In this document: one piece after another, positions 6,340-12,955 of the stretch | How the letters are laid out: every line of letters begins with the position of its first letter | Numbering within the stretch: position 1 is the first letter of the stretch | Source: Armatimonadota bacterium | GTDB lineage: Bacteria; Armatimonadota; Hebobacteria; Hebobacterales; WVXJ01 | NCBI GenBank assembly: GCA_011773575.1 | Contig: WVXJ01000183.1 | Span: 10,443-23,397, forward strand | Length of the DNA: 12,955 nucleotides | Direction of reading: 5' to 3' | Position numbers and translations under genes: made by a program | Notes under the pieces: model-generated | The model's input: the letters and a program-made list of their open reading frames with translations, nothing else | What the model was told of the DNA's origin: nothing | The model's database searches: none

Positions 6340-7686
6340 ATGGAGAGAAGAGGACTGCTGCGCTGGCTGGTGCTGCTCTGCTGTCTCTCACTGATGCTGG
6401 CCATCTTGCCTGGGTGCGGCAAGAAGGCCGTGAAGAAACCCGGAAAAGACGAGAAGACGGAAGTTGTCTTCTGGCATTCCTATGTGGCTGCCACCACTCC
6501 CGCGCTGGAAAGATTGATCCAACGCTTTGAGGCGGCACACCCCAATATCACCATAAAAGCACAGTATGTGCAGACCGGTGAAGGGCTGCTGCAGAAACTT
6601 GCCGCCAGCGTCATGAGCGAAACCGCCCCCGACCTTTGCTGGATCCATGCCAGTTGGGTGGGGCCGCTCTCGAGAGAGGAACTGATCTATGATCTGGGGG
6701 AACTGATAGAAAAATATGGCGGCTTTGGAGAAGAGGAAAAAGCGGATTTCTTCCCCGCGCCGCTGGAAACCTCCTACTACCGCGGCAAACTCCGCATGAT
6801 GCCCATTGAAGCCACCAACCTTGGGCTTGCCTATAACAGGGAGCTTTACCGAAAGGCGGGCCTGGATCCCAATGACCCGCCCGAGAACTGGGACGAGTTC
6901 GTCGAATACGGTAAGAAACTCACCATTCGCAGCAAGGATCGGGTGGAGCAGTGGGCCTGCAACGTCCCCGTCTTCACGGGAAGCATGGCAGGCTGGTCAA
7001 CTTGGCAGTGGGTGACCTTCCTTTGGGGTTGGGGCGGAAGATATGCCCACCCCAGCGGCGAGAGAGTGGACTTCAATAGCGCCGCCGCCGTGGGGGCCTT
7101 GCAGTTCTGGGTTGATTTACAGCACAAGTACAAGATCGGCAGTTTGGCCCCCCCGGAGCAGGGCTTTGAGAGCCAGAAGGTGGCGATGACATTCGAGGGC
7201 CCATGGTCTTTGCCGCGTTTTGAAGATTTGGCTTTCGACTGGGCTGTCGCTCCTATGCCCGCGGGCCCGAAACGCCGGGTAACTTCCCTGGGGGCCGAGT
7301 ATTTGGTGGTCTTCAGACAGACCAAACACCCCAAGGAGGCGTGGGAGTTCATTCGCTGGTTCATCACTCCCGAAGTGCAGGAAGCGTGGTCAATAGACTC
7401 GAAGTACCTGCCCATCCGCCAATCAGTACTGGCGAGCCCGACCTACCGCACTTTCCTGGATAAGAATCCGGCCATGAAGACCTTCGCGGAGCAGATGCCC
7501 TACGCCTATGCGGAGCCCTCCATACTTCCGGACGCAAGCGAGGTGGATCTCTTCTTGGCGACCGCCATAGAAGAAGCTGTTCGCAAAGTTAAGACTCCAA
7601 AGCAGGCACTTGACGACGCCGCGGAGAAAGCTAATATTGCACTCGCAGAGGCCAAAGCAAGGGAAGAAGCGGGTAATACCCAGTAG
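6340..7686 (+). CDS. Sugar ABC transporter substrate-binding lipoprotein (family 1)
   Basis: A 448-residue extracytoplasmic binding protein. The N-terminus MERRG, a hydrophobic stretch at 9-23 and the lipobox LPGC with Cys26 predict lipid anchoring; Pro at -2 is slightly atypical. The mature protein has the MalE/UgpB family pattern: VVFWHSY (42-48), LERLIQRFEAAHPNI (56-70), GLAYNRELYRKAGLDPNDPPENWDEF (162-187), VAMTFEGPW (281-289) and KEAWEFIRWFITPEVQEAW (332-350). Many aromatic residues around 219-230 (WSTWQWVTFLWG) could stack on sugars, but the ligand cannot be read. ATG 6340 is chosen because GGGAGG (6327-6332) is 7 nt upstream and a lipoprotein signal follows at once; the frame stays open back to a GTG at 6256, but that would bury the signal peptide. 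Two permease genes follow 13 bp later. Proximity to the GH51 enzyme suggests an arabinose-containing oligosaccharide (inference). Confidence 0.93.
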   Translation: MERRGLLRWLVLLCCLSLMLAILPGCGKKAVKKPGKDEKTEVVFWHSYVAATTPALERLIQRFEAAHPNITIKAQYVQTGEGLLQKLAASVMSETAPDLCWIHASWVGPLSREELIYDLGELIEKYGGFGEEEKADFFPAPLETSYYRGKLRMMPIEATNLGLAYNRELYRKAGLDPNDPPENWDEFVEYGKKLTIRSKDRVEQWACNVPVFTGSMAGWSTWQWVTFLWGWGGRYAHPSGERVDFNSAAAVGALQFWVDLQHKYKIGSLAPPEQGFESQKVAMTFEGPWSLPRFEDLAFDWAVAPMPAGPKRRVTSLGAEYLVVFRQTKHPKEAWEFIRWFITPEVQEAWSIDSKYLPIRQSVLASPTYRTFLDKNPAMKTFAEQMPYAYAEPSILPDASEVDLFLATAIEEAVRKVKTPKQALDDAAEKANIALAEAKAREEAGNTQ

Positions 7687-7699
7687 AAGATAGGGGCAG

Positions 7700-8620
7700 A
7701 TGGGAGAAGCCAAGACGGAGAAGTCAAGGGGAAACCCGCGCGTCAGGCAGGATTGGAGCGGTTACCTCTTCATATTGCCGGCCGCAGCAATATTCTCCAT
7801 CTTCGTCGCGCTTCCGGTGCTGTTCACCTTCTACATCAGTTTCCATGATTGGCCGCTCCTTGCCGCCCCCGGCCAGCAGCCGCCCTATGTGGGACTGGAC
7901 AACTACCGCAGGGTGCTGACCGATGAAGAGTTCCGGCGCTCCTTCATCAACACCGTCTATTACGTGGTTGGGACGGTTCCCGCGACTTTGATTATCGCCC
8001 TCATGCTGGCATTGTTGCTCAATACAGGCCTGCGAGGGATCACCTGGTATCGCACCGCCTTCTTCACCCCTGTGGTCACCGCCGGAGTAGCAGTGGGGTT
8101 GCTTTGGCGCTGGGTGTTCAACACAGACTACGGACTGCTCAACTACGGGCTGAAGGCAATAGGCCTGCCCACCGCGGCCTGGCTGGACAGTGTTCACCTC
8201 GCCATGCCCGCCATCATCATTGCTAGTGTCTGGAAAGGGGTGGGCTGGGGGATGGTGATCTTCCTCGCCGGCCTGCAGGGTATCCCGGAACATCTGTATG
8301 AGGCGGCGCGGCTGGATGGCGCCAGCGGCTGGAAACAATTTCGCCACATCACCGTCCCGCTGCTTTTTCCCGCCATCTTCTTTGTCTTGATAATGTCCAT
8401 CATCGGCTCCTTCCAGGTCTTCGACCTGGTCTATGTAATGACCGGCGGCGGGCCCTTACATGCCACTGATGTAATCATCTTCTATCTCTACCAGTTCGCC
8501 TTCCAGCGTTTCCAGTTGGGCTATGCGGCGGCCGTGTCATATGTGCTTTTCGCAGTTATCTTCCTAGTGACCCTGGCTCAGATGCGTGTATTCGGCCGCC
8601 GAGTACAGTACGAGATGTGA
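7700..8620 (+). CDS. Sugar ABC transporter permease, MalF/UgpA-like
   Basis: A 306-residue inner-membrane permease with six hydrophobic segments at about 20-46, 86-110, 118-140, 167-191, 220-245 and 274-297. The EAA loop that docks with the ATPase is at 201-220 (EAARLDGASGWKQFRHITVP), between segments four and five as in this family. PYVGLDNYRRVL (62-73) and the VMTGGGPLHATD stretch (246-257) are also characteristic of MalF/UgpA-type carbohydrate permeases. It lacks the large MalF periplasmic insert, so it is the short UgpA/MsmF type. AGGGG (7692-7696) lies close to the ATG with only 3 nt between, a short spacing that may reduce initiation. It starts 13 bp after the binding-protein gene and ends 1 bp before the next permease, a tight operon. 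Confidence 0.94.
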   Translation: MGEAKTEKSRGNPRVRQDWSGYLFILPAAAIFSIFVALPVLFTFYISFHDWPLLAAPGQQPPYVGLDNYRRVLTDEEFRRSFINTVYYVVGTVPATLIIALMLALLLNTGLRGITWYRTAFFTPVVTAGVAVGLLWRWVFNTDYGLLNYGLKAIGLPTAAWLDSVHLAMPAIIIASVWKGVGWGMVIFLAGLQGIPEHLYEAARLDGASGWKQFRHITVPLLFPAIFFVLIMSIIGSFQVFDLVYVMTGGGPLHATDVIIFYLYQFAFQRFQLGYAAAVSYVLFAVIFLVTLAQMRVFGRRVQYEM

Positions 8621-8621
8621 A

Positions 8622-9473
8622 ATGGCATCCGGAACCAGTAAAGCCAAGAAAAGACGCGACGTGCTCAAGAAGACCGTGCTTCACGTCGTGCTCATAACTC
8701 TTGCCGCGGCCATGGTCATCCCCTTCTTGTGGATGATCTCCACTTCACTCAAGCGGCCCCGGGAGATCTATGTCTGGCCTCCCACTCTCTTGCCGCAGGA
8801 GATATTCTGGTCGAACTACCTGAAATCATGGAGCGCGGCCCCCTTCGGGCGCTTTTATCTCAACAGCCTTTTCGTGGCCCTCTCCGTCACCGGCGGCCAA
8901 CTCATAACCTGTACCTTTGCCGCTTACGCCTTCGCCAGGCTCAACTTCCGCGGGCGGGACACCATCTTCCTCATCTTCCTGGCGACATTGATGATCCCCG
9001 CCCAGGTCGCCATCATCGGCCTCTTCCAGATAATCAACTGGATCGGTTGGGTGGATAGTTACTATGCCCTCATCGTCCCCGGTGTCGCCAGCGCTTTCGG
9101 CACTTTCCTGTTGCGCCAGTTCTTCTTAACCTTGCCCACAGAACTGGAGGATGCCGCCCGTATTGACGGGTGCGGCCGGCTGGGCATAATCCGTCATGTC
9201 ATTGTGCCTCTCTCGGTCCCGGCCCTCGCCACCCTGGGTATCTTCACCTTCATGGGCGTGTGGAATGATTTCATGTGGCCTTTGGTGGTGATGAACAGTC
9301 AAGAACACTTTACCGTGCAATTGGGTCTCGCCATCTTCAGAGACGCCCGTTCCACGGAATGGAACCTGCTCATGGCCGGCACCGTCACCGCCACCCTGCC
9401 CATCCTCATAGTCTTCTTCTTCGCCCAGCGCTACTTCATCCGCGGCATCGCCCTCACCGGCCTCAAGGGATAG
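8622..9473 (+). CDS. Sugar ABC transporter permease, MalG/UgpE-like
   Basis: A 283-residue second permease, completing the heterodimeric channel. Hydrophobic segments are at about 16-41, 78-102, 113-137, 147-168, 199-222 and 251-274. The EAA loop is at 176-196 (EDAARIDGCG...RHVIVP). The C-terminus RYFIRGIALTGLKG (270-283) is the typical end of MalG-family proteins. The start at ATG 8622, 1 bp after the upstream stop, is preferred over an in-frame GTG at 8586 inside the previous gene, because the basic N-terminus then leads directly into the first membrane helix. The local ribosome binding site is weak, so translation is probably coupled to the upstream permease. No ATP-binding subunit gene follows, so a shared MsmX/MalK-type ATPase encoded elsewhere is presumed. 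Confidence 0.94.
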   Translation: MASGTSKAKKRRDVLKKTVLHVVLITLAAAMVIPFLWMISTSLKRPREIYVWPPTLLPQEIFWSNYLKSWSAAPFGRFYLNSLFVALSVTGGQLITCTFAAYAFARLNFRGRDTIFLIFLATLMIPAQVAIIGLFQIINWIGWVDSYYALIVPGVASAFGTFLLRQFFLTLPTELEDAARIDGCGRLGIIRHVIVPLSVPALATLGIFTFMGVWNDFMWPLVVMNSQEHFTVQLGLAIFRDARSTEWNLLMAGTVTATLPILIVFFFAQRYFIRGIALTGLKG

Positions 9474-9621
9474 ATGGAACCGGGCCCGCGAACAGCAAAC
9501 CACACTCGCCCACATCGCTTCACTGCCGCCAAACATTACCCCACAGCCTTGAAAGGCGTCCGTTGTACTGATGAAGAATGTATAGACTGATAATCTGAGC
9601 GCGCATAGAAGGATTAGCCTC

Positions 9622-11307
9622 ATGGGAACCCATCCACGAAGAAGCATTCTGTTTTGTATCTGCCTGTTCGCCATCACCTGCTGTGTGGCCGGCTGTGGGG
9701 CGGAAACTCCTCTCGCCGCCACCAGCCTGCCTGAGAGCAACAAGGCGCGAGCTCGGGCATTGGTGGAGGCGGAGATCGCCTTCGATCCCTTCTGCTTCAC
9801 AGGAGAGAAACTGCCGGAGGGTGATTTCAAAAAACCGCTTGCCGCAGAAAGGCTCATCGGCCCCTATGAGGTGAAAACGACATATTACGATGCTGACTTC
9901 AATCCGGTGACCAGTGCAGCCAAACCCGGGCGCTATGGCGCTGTCATCGAGATGCGACCTGAGACAGGCCGAACTGTCCGGCGTTTTCGCACACTCTACC
10001 GCATGCCGGAGGATATCCCGTGGCTTTGGAAGGTAAAGTCCCTTGATGTTTGTCTAGAATTTCCAAAGGAATTGGGAGTCAGTCTGGCGGCGGCCGAAAA
10101 TGATGCCCGCTCAGTCGGTGATTTACTGAGATGGAGACTGCTGGAAGGTTTTGAAAATGACCATCGCGCCGCGGCTCTCTTGGCCGGCCTTCACGAAGCC
10201 GGCGCCGGCGGCGCGAAGACCGATTTCAGCAATAACGCATGGGCCGCCGACCGCCAATGGTGGGTGGCCTTGAAGCAGAAGTTCTACGGGACGGACAAGG
10301 TCTATCCGGAACCATTCATAGGCCTGCATATGATCGAAGGCGAGCCCGCGCGAGTAGTTCGGAATGGTACCCTTGCGGAGGCGGGGATGAAGCCTGACGC
10401 AGCCAAGCAGATAGACGCCGTCTGTGAGGAATGGGCAAAGAACAGTGATGAAGCGTTTGCCGTCTGTATCGTCCGGCACGGGGTAATTGTGCTCCACAAG
10501 CCCTATGGAACGCGAGACGGGGCCCCCATGACACTCACGACGAAATCCTGGCTCGCCTCCGTCAGCAAATTGATGACCGCCTCTGTAATGATGCAATTCG
10601 TTGACGAGGGTCTGGTGGGTCTCGATGATCCGGTGGACAAATTCGTGCCGGCTTTCCGCGACATAGAGGTGGAGACTCCGCTGACCATCCGCCATCTTTT
10701 CACCCATACAAACGGCCTATGGGGACATTGGGGTGATGAGTTGAATGATTTCGAGGAAATGATCGCGGGGTATTACCCATATCTCGAAATCGGCAAAAAA
10801 CTGGAATACAATGGCGCGGGATATGCGCTCGCGGGGAAGATAATGGAGACTATCTCCGGAGAAGCGCTTCCACAACTATTCAAGAATCATCTGCTGGCCC
10901 CGCTGGACTGCGAGAACACTGAAATCACTGATGCCTCCTCAAGCGCGATGAGCGTGCCCATGGACATGGCGAAGATCGGCCAGATGCTGCTGAACGGAGG
11001 CTCTTACGGCGATATACACTTCTTCAGCCCGGAGACATTCGAGAAAATGCTTCCGGAAAGGCTGACCAAGGTTCTCGGGCCGGACACGACAGAGGAGTGG
11101 GGGATAGGTTTGACCGGTATGGATTGGCTGGACAGCACAGCCCTGAGCCCGCGCGCCTTCGGGCATGGTGCTCTATCCAGTTCCATCCTGGCAATGGACC
11201 CGAAAACCGATATGGTTGTGGTTATGACCCGGGATGCCGAGGGCCGCAATTTCGAAGAGTATAAGAATAAGTTCTTCGCAGCCATCGCGGAGGAGGTCGC
11301 CAAATAG
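9622..11307 (+). CDS. Lipoprotein serine hydrolase, beta-lactamase/PBP fold (PF00144 type)
   Basis: A 561-residue predicted lipoprotein: a basic start, a hydrophobic stretch at 9-24 and the lipobox VAGC with Cys25. Residues 30-240 form an N-terminal region that I do not recognise, with mixed strands and helices and no obvious motif. Residues 260-560 are a class C beta-lactamase-related domain: WLASVSKLMTA with Ser313-x-x-Lys316, LTIRHLFTHTNGL (354-366), the second motif region around Tyr396 and FGHGALSS with His515-Gly516 near the third motif. The usual Tyr-x-Asn reads Tyr-Asn-Gly here (396-398) and the usual GHtGxxG region is altered, so activity may be esterase, peptidase or weak. The protein is probably anchored outside the cytoplasmic membrane. 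AAGGA (9609-9613) lies 8 nt before the ATG. The 148 bp before it follow the permease stop and hold no clear terminator or strong promoter. A role in removing ester groups from substrates is conceivable but only inferred from the neighbours. Confidence 0.85.
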   Translation: MGTHPRRSILFCICLFAITCCVAGCGAETPLAATSLPESNKARARALVEAEIAFDPFCFTGEKLPEGDFKKPLAAERLIGPYEVKTTYYDADFNPVTSAAKPGRYGAVIEMRPETGRTVRRFRTLYRMPEDIPWLWKVKSLDVCLEFPKELGVSLAAAENDARSVGDLLRWRLLEGFENDHRAAALLAGLHEAGAGGAKTDFSNNAWAADRQWWVALKQKFYGTDKVYPEPFIGLHMIEGEPARVVRNGTLAEAGMKPDAAKQIDAVCEEWAKNSDEAFAVCIVRHGVIVLHKPYGTRDGAPMTLTTKSWLASVSKLMTASVMMQFVDEGLVGLDDPVDKFVPAFRDIEVETPLTIRHLFTHTNGLWGHWGDELNDFEEMIAGYYPYLEIGKKLEYNGAGYALAGKIMETISGEALPQLFKNHLLAPLDCENTEITDASSSAMSVPMDMAKIGQMLLNGGSYGDIHFFSPETFEKMLPERLTKVLGPDTTEEWGIGLTGMDWLDSTALSPRAFGHGALSSSILAMDPKTDMVVVMTRDAEGRNFEEYKNKFFAAIAEEVAK

Positions 11308-11333
11308 GCCGCAGCAAAAAGGTCATCTCTCCA

Positions 11334-11363
11334 TTACATCGAACTCTTTGCAGTTGTGATAAA
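11334..11363 (+). promoter_or_regulatory. Candidate promoter of the arabinofuranosidase gene
   Basis: TTACAT (11334-11339) and GATAAA (11358-11363) are 18 bp apart, with TG at 11355-11356 giving an extended -10 look. Transcription would start near 11370, leaving only about 17 nt before the ATG, just enough to include the CGGAGG ribosome binding site at 11376-11381. The match is moderate, and the gene may also be read from the upstream operon. Confidence 0.35.
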
Positions 11364-11386
11364 TCAGTTTCCGTTCGGAGGTTTGC

Positions 11387-12838
11387 ATGGCTCGCGTAAA
11401 GATTGATTTGGATCGCCGCCTGGGGATCATTGACCGCAAGGTCTACGGGATGTTCATCGAACATCTGGGTCGCTGCATATATGGCGGCATCTATGAAGCG
11501 GGGTCGCCGCTCTCCGATGAAAACGGCATACGCCGGGATGTGCTGGAAGCCTCCCGCGGGCTGCAGCCCCCGATAATGCGCTATCCGGGCGGCAACTTCG
11601 TCTCAGACTACCACTGGTTGGATGGAGTGGGGCCTGAGGAGAAGCGGCCCGTCCGCACTGAACACGCTTGGCGGACTGTCGAGACAAATGAGTTCGGCAC
11701 CAATGAGTTCATTGAATACTGCCGCCTCTTTCCGACTGAACCCTACATCTGCGCCAATATGGGCACAGGCACCATGGACGAGGCCGCCGCCTGGGTCGAA
11801 TACTGTAATCGGGATGATGAAACCTCTTACGCGAAACTGCGCGTCGAACACGGCTTCGAGAGACCTCACAAAGTCATCTACTGGGGTTTGGGAAATGAGA
11901 TGTATGGTGACTGGCAAGTGGGCCACAAGACGGCCGAGGATTATGCCAAAGACGCCCGCCGCTTCGCCCAGGTGATGCAGGCTACCGATGAGGATATCAA
12001 ACTGGTGCTCTGCGGCGGAGGCTATCTGCACTGGGACCGCATTGCCCTGGAGCACTGCGCCGACTTGGTGGATTACATCTCTTACCATGTATACTGGGGC
12101 AGAGTCCCCGACCAGGATCCATATTACTCCAACCTTGCCCAGCCCTATGCGTCAGAGCAATATCTCAAGTTCCTTTGGTATCTCATCCAGCAGGTGAAGC
12201 GCGAAAAACGGGTAAATCGTCCTCTCCAGATCGCGGTTGACGAATGGAATGTCTGGTATCGAACCCATGGCACCACCCACATCGAGGAGCGCTATGATCT
12301 GACCGACAGCCTGTCGGTTACCATCTACATGAATATGATGCGGCGCAACTGCCAGGCCATCGGCATGGCCTGTCTCGCCCAACTGGTCAATGTGCTAGGG
12401 CCCATCTTCACCAGCCAGGAGGGCATGTTCCTGCAGACAATCTATCATCCGCTGCGCCTCGCGGTGCAAAAGAGCGGCCCTATTGCCCTGGACGCGTTTG
12501 TTGACTGCGGCACCTACAATGCCGACTACAGCGGAGTGCCGGAGGTTCCGTATCTCGATGTCACGGCCACCTTCGATGAATCCGCCAAAAAACTCTTTGT
12601 TTCCATGGTGAACCTCAACAAGGACGAAGCTCAAGAGGTGGATTTGCAGGTACGAGGTGGAGACATCGGCTCCAGCGGCATCGCTTACATAGTCACCGGT
12701 GAATCACCGGAGGCAACAAATGATTTCGGTAAACAGGATGTGACTTGTCAGGAGCAGCCGCTTTCCGATGCCTCCGCTAAATTCACTTACACCATGCCGC
12801 CCATGTCTCATGTCCTCTTGGAACTGGAGGTGACGTAA
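11387..12838 (+). CDS. abfA: GH51 alpha-L-arabinofuranosidase, cytoplasmic
   Basis: A 483-residue full-length GH51 enzyme that releases terminal alpha-L-arabinofuranosyl units from arabinose-containing oligosaccharides with retention of configuration. The N-terminal block VYGMFIEHLGRCIYGGIYE (19-37) and MRYPGGNFVSDYHW (64-77) are diagnostic. The acid/base is Glu171 in YWGLGNEMYGDW (165-176), and the nucleophile is Glu286 in VDEWNVWY (284-291), corresponding to Glu175 and Glu294 of the Geobacillus AbfA. The TIM barrel ends near 365, and a C-terminal beta-sandwich follows (about 385-483). There is no signal peptide, so the enzyme acts inside the cell on imported oligosaccharides. CGGAGG (11376-11381) sits 5 nt before the ATG, the best ribosome binding site in this half of the window. 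It lies 79 bp after the serine hydrolase gene and downstream of the ABC transporter, supporting a role in arabino-oligosaccharide use. Family assignment is very secure; exact substrate is not. Confidence 0.97.
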   Translation: MARVKIDLDRRLGIIDRKVYGMFIEHLGRCIYGGIYEAGSPLSDENGIRRDVLEASRGLQPPIMRYPGGNFVSDYHWLDGVGPEEKRPVRTEHAWRTVETNEFGTNEFIEYCRLFPTEPYICANMGTGTMDEAAAWVEYCNRDDETSYAKLRVEHGFERPHKVIYWGLGNEMYGDWQVGHKTAEDYAKDARRFAQVMQATDEDIKLVLCGGGYLHWDRIALEHCADLVDYISYHVYWGRVPDQDPYYSNLAQPYASEQYLKFLWYLIQQVKREKRVNRPLQIAVDEWNVWYRTHGTTHIEERYDLTDSLSVTIYMNMMRRNCQAIGMACLAQLVNVLGPIFTSQEGMFLQTIYHPLRLAVQKSGPIALDAFVDCGTYNADYSGVPEVPYLDVTATFDESAKKLFVSMVNLNKDEAQEVDLQVRGGDIGSSGIAYIVTGESPEATNDFGKQDVTCQEQPLSDASAKFTYTMPPMSHVLLELEVT

Positions 12839-12955
12839 AGCCGCGTCGAAATAGTGTGTCAGGCCGACACGCAGTGACAGTTGGCAGATGACAGGTAAGT
12901 TCAGGTGGCCCTGTCGGGCAGGGAATTGAAGGCTGGCCTATTCCTTCTTATGTGC
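12839..12955 (+). other. Gene-free tail with two short hairpins
   Basis: After the GH51 stop, GTGTGTC (12854-12860) pairs with GACACGC (12866-12872) in a 7-bp stem with one G-U pair and a 5-nt loop. A second, weaker hairpin has arms CCCTG (12909-12913) and CAGGG (12919-12923). Neither is followed by a T-run, so these are not good rho-independent terminators; they may protect the mRNA end or be chance. No gene is visible before the window ends. Confidence 0.3.

Noticed and set aside
9549..9594. Promoter for the serine hydrolase gene (TTGTAC or TTGAAA with GATAAT or TATAGA)
   Set aside because: No pair has acceptable spacing: the combinations give 12, 20 or more than 25 bp.
9126..9857. Long reverse-strand reading frame of 243 codons
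   Set aside because: It is antisense to the permease and hydrolase genes, low in complexity, and shows no recognisable domain; it is a shadow of GC-rich codon use.
11354..11365. TGTGA-like half-site as a CRP operator before the GH51 gene
   Set aside because: The second half is missing and the spacing is wrong; it reads better as a -10 element.
1..12955. CRISPR arrays, tRNA or rRNA genes, insertion sequences, phage or defence genes
   Set aside because: No spaced repeats of CRISPR type, no cloverleaf or rRNA segments, and no transposase, integrase or nuclease motifs were found on either strand.

Overview
This window is a moderately GC-rich bacterial chromosomal segment in which all twelve supportable genes lie on the + strand. 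The housekeeping core is a bacterial rpsF-ssb-rpsR cluster driven by sigma70-type promoters (one with a perfect TATAAT), so the host is a bacterium. The mix of a CxxC-type S18, an archaeal-type bifunctional phosphoglucose/phosphomannose isomerase, a DUF6259-like glycoside-hydrolase-fold protein and a lipoprotein-anchored sugar ABC system would fit Armatimonadota or another poorly cultured saccharolytic phylum. That placement is inference, because nothing here is taxonomically decisive.

Layout. (1) 71-2742: a small winged-helix protein whose stop overlaps the start of a large glycoside-hydrolase-like protein in an ATGA junction, forming a two-gene operon. (2) 2817-3611: a soluble GT2 glycosyltransferase of the polyprenyl-phosphate mannose/glucose synthase type, with its own promoter. 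(3) 3671-5000: a strong extended -10 promoter, a leader of about 140 nt with an 8-bp hairpin beside the ribosome binding site, then rpsF, ssb and rpsR. The usual fourth gene, rplI, is absent. (4) 5087-6175: the isomerase gene sits where rplI would be expected. (5) 6209-9473: a promoter, a 10-bp-period repeat in the 5' leader, a lipoprotein sugar-binding protein and two permeases, with no ATPase gene. (6) 9622-12838: a lipoprotein serine hydrolase of the beta-lactamase/PBP fold, followed by a cytoplasmic GH51 alpha-L-arabinofuranosidase. (7) 12839-12955: a short tail with two small hairpins and no gene.

Working together (inference): the transporter could import arabinose-containing oligosaccharides for intracellular hydrolysis by the GH51 enzyme, powered by an ATPase encoded elsewhere. 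The isomerase connects hexose phosphates to glycolysis and to mannose-6-phosphate, a precursor of the sugar donor that the GT2 enzyme may use. I found no clear novel defence or mobile system. The most interesting oddities are the helically phased AAATTCA repeat in the transporter leader, the divergent GH-like protein with an altered active-site-like motif paired to a winged-helix protein, the SSB with a non-canonical C-terminal tip, the rpsF leader hairpin, and the replacement of rplI.
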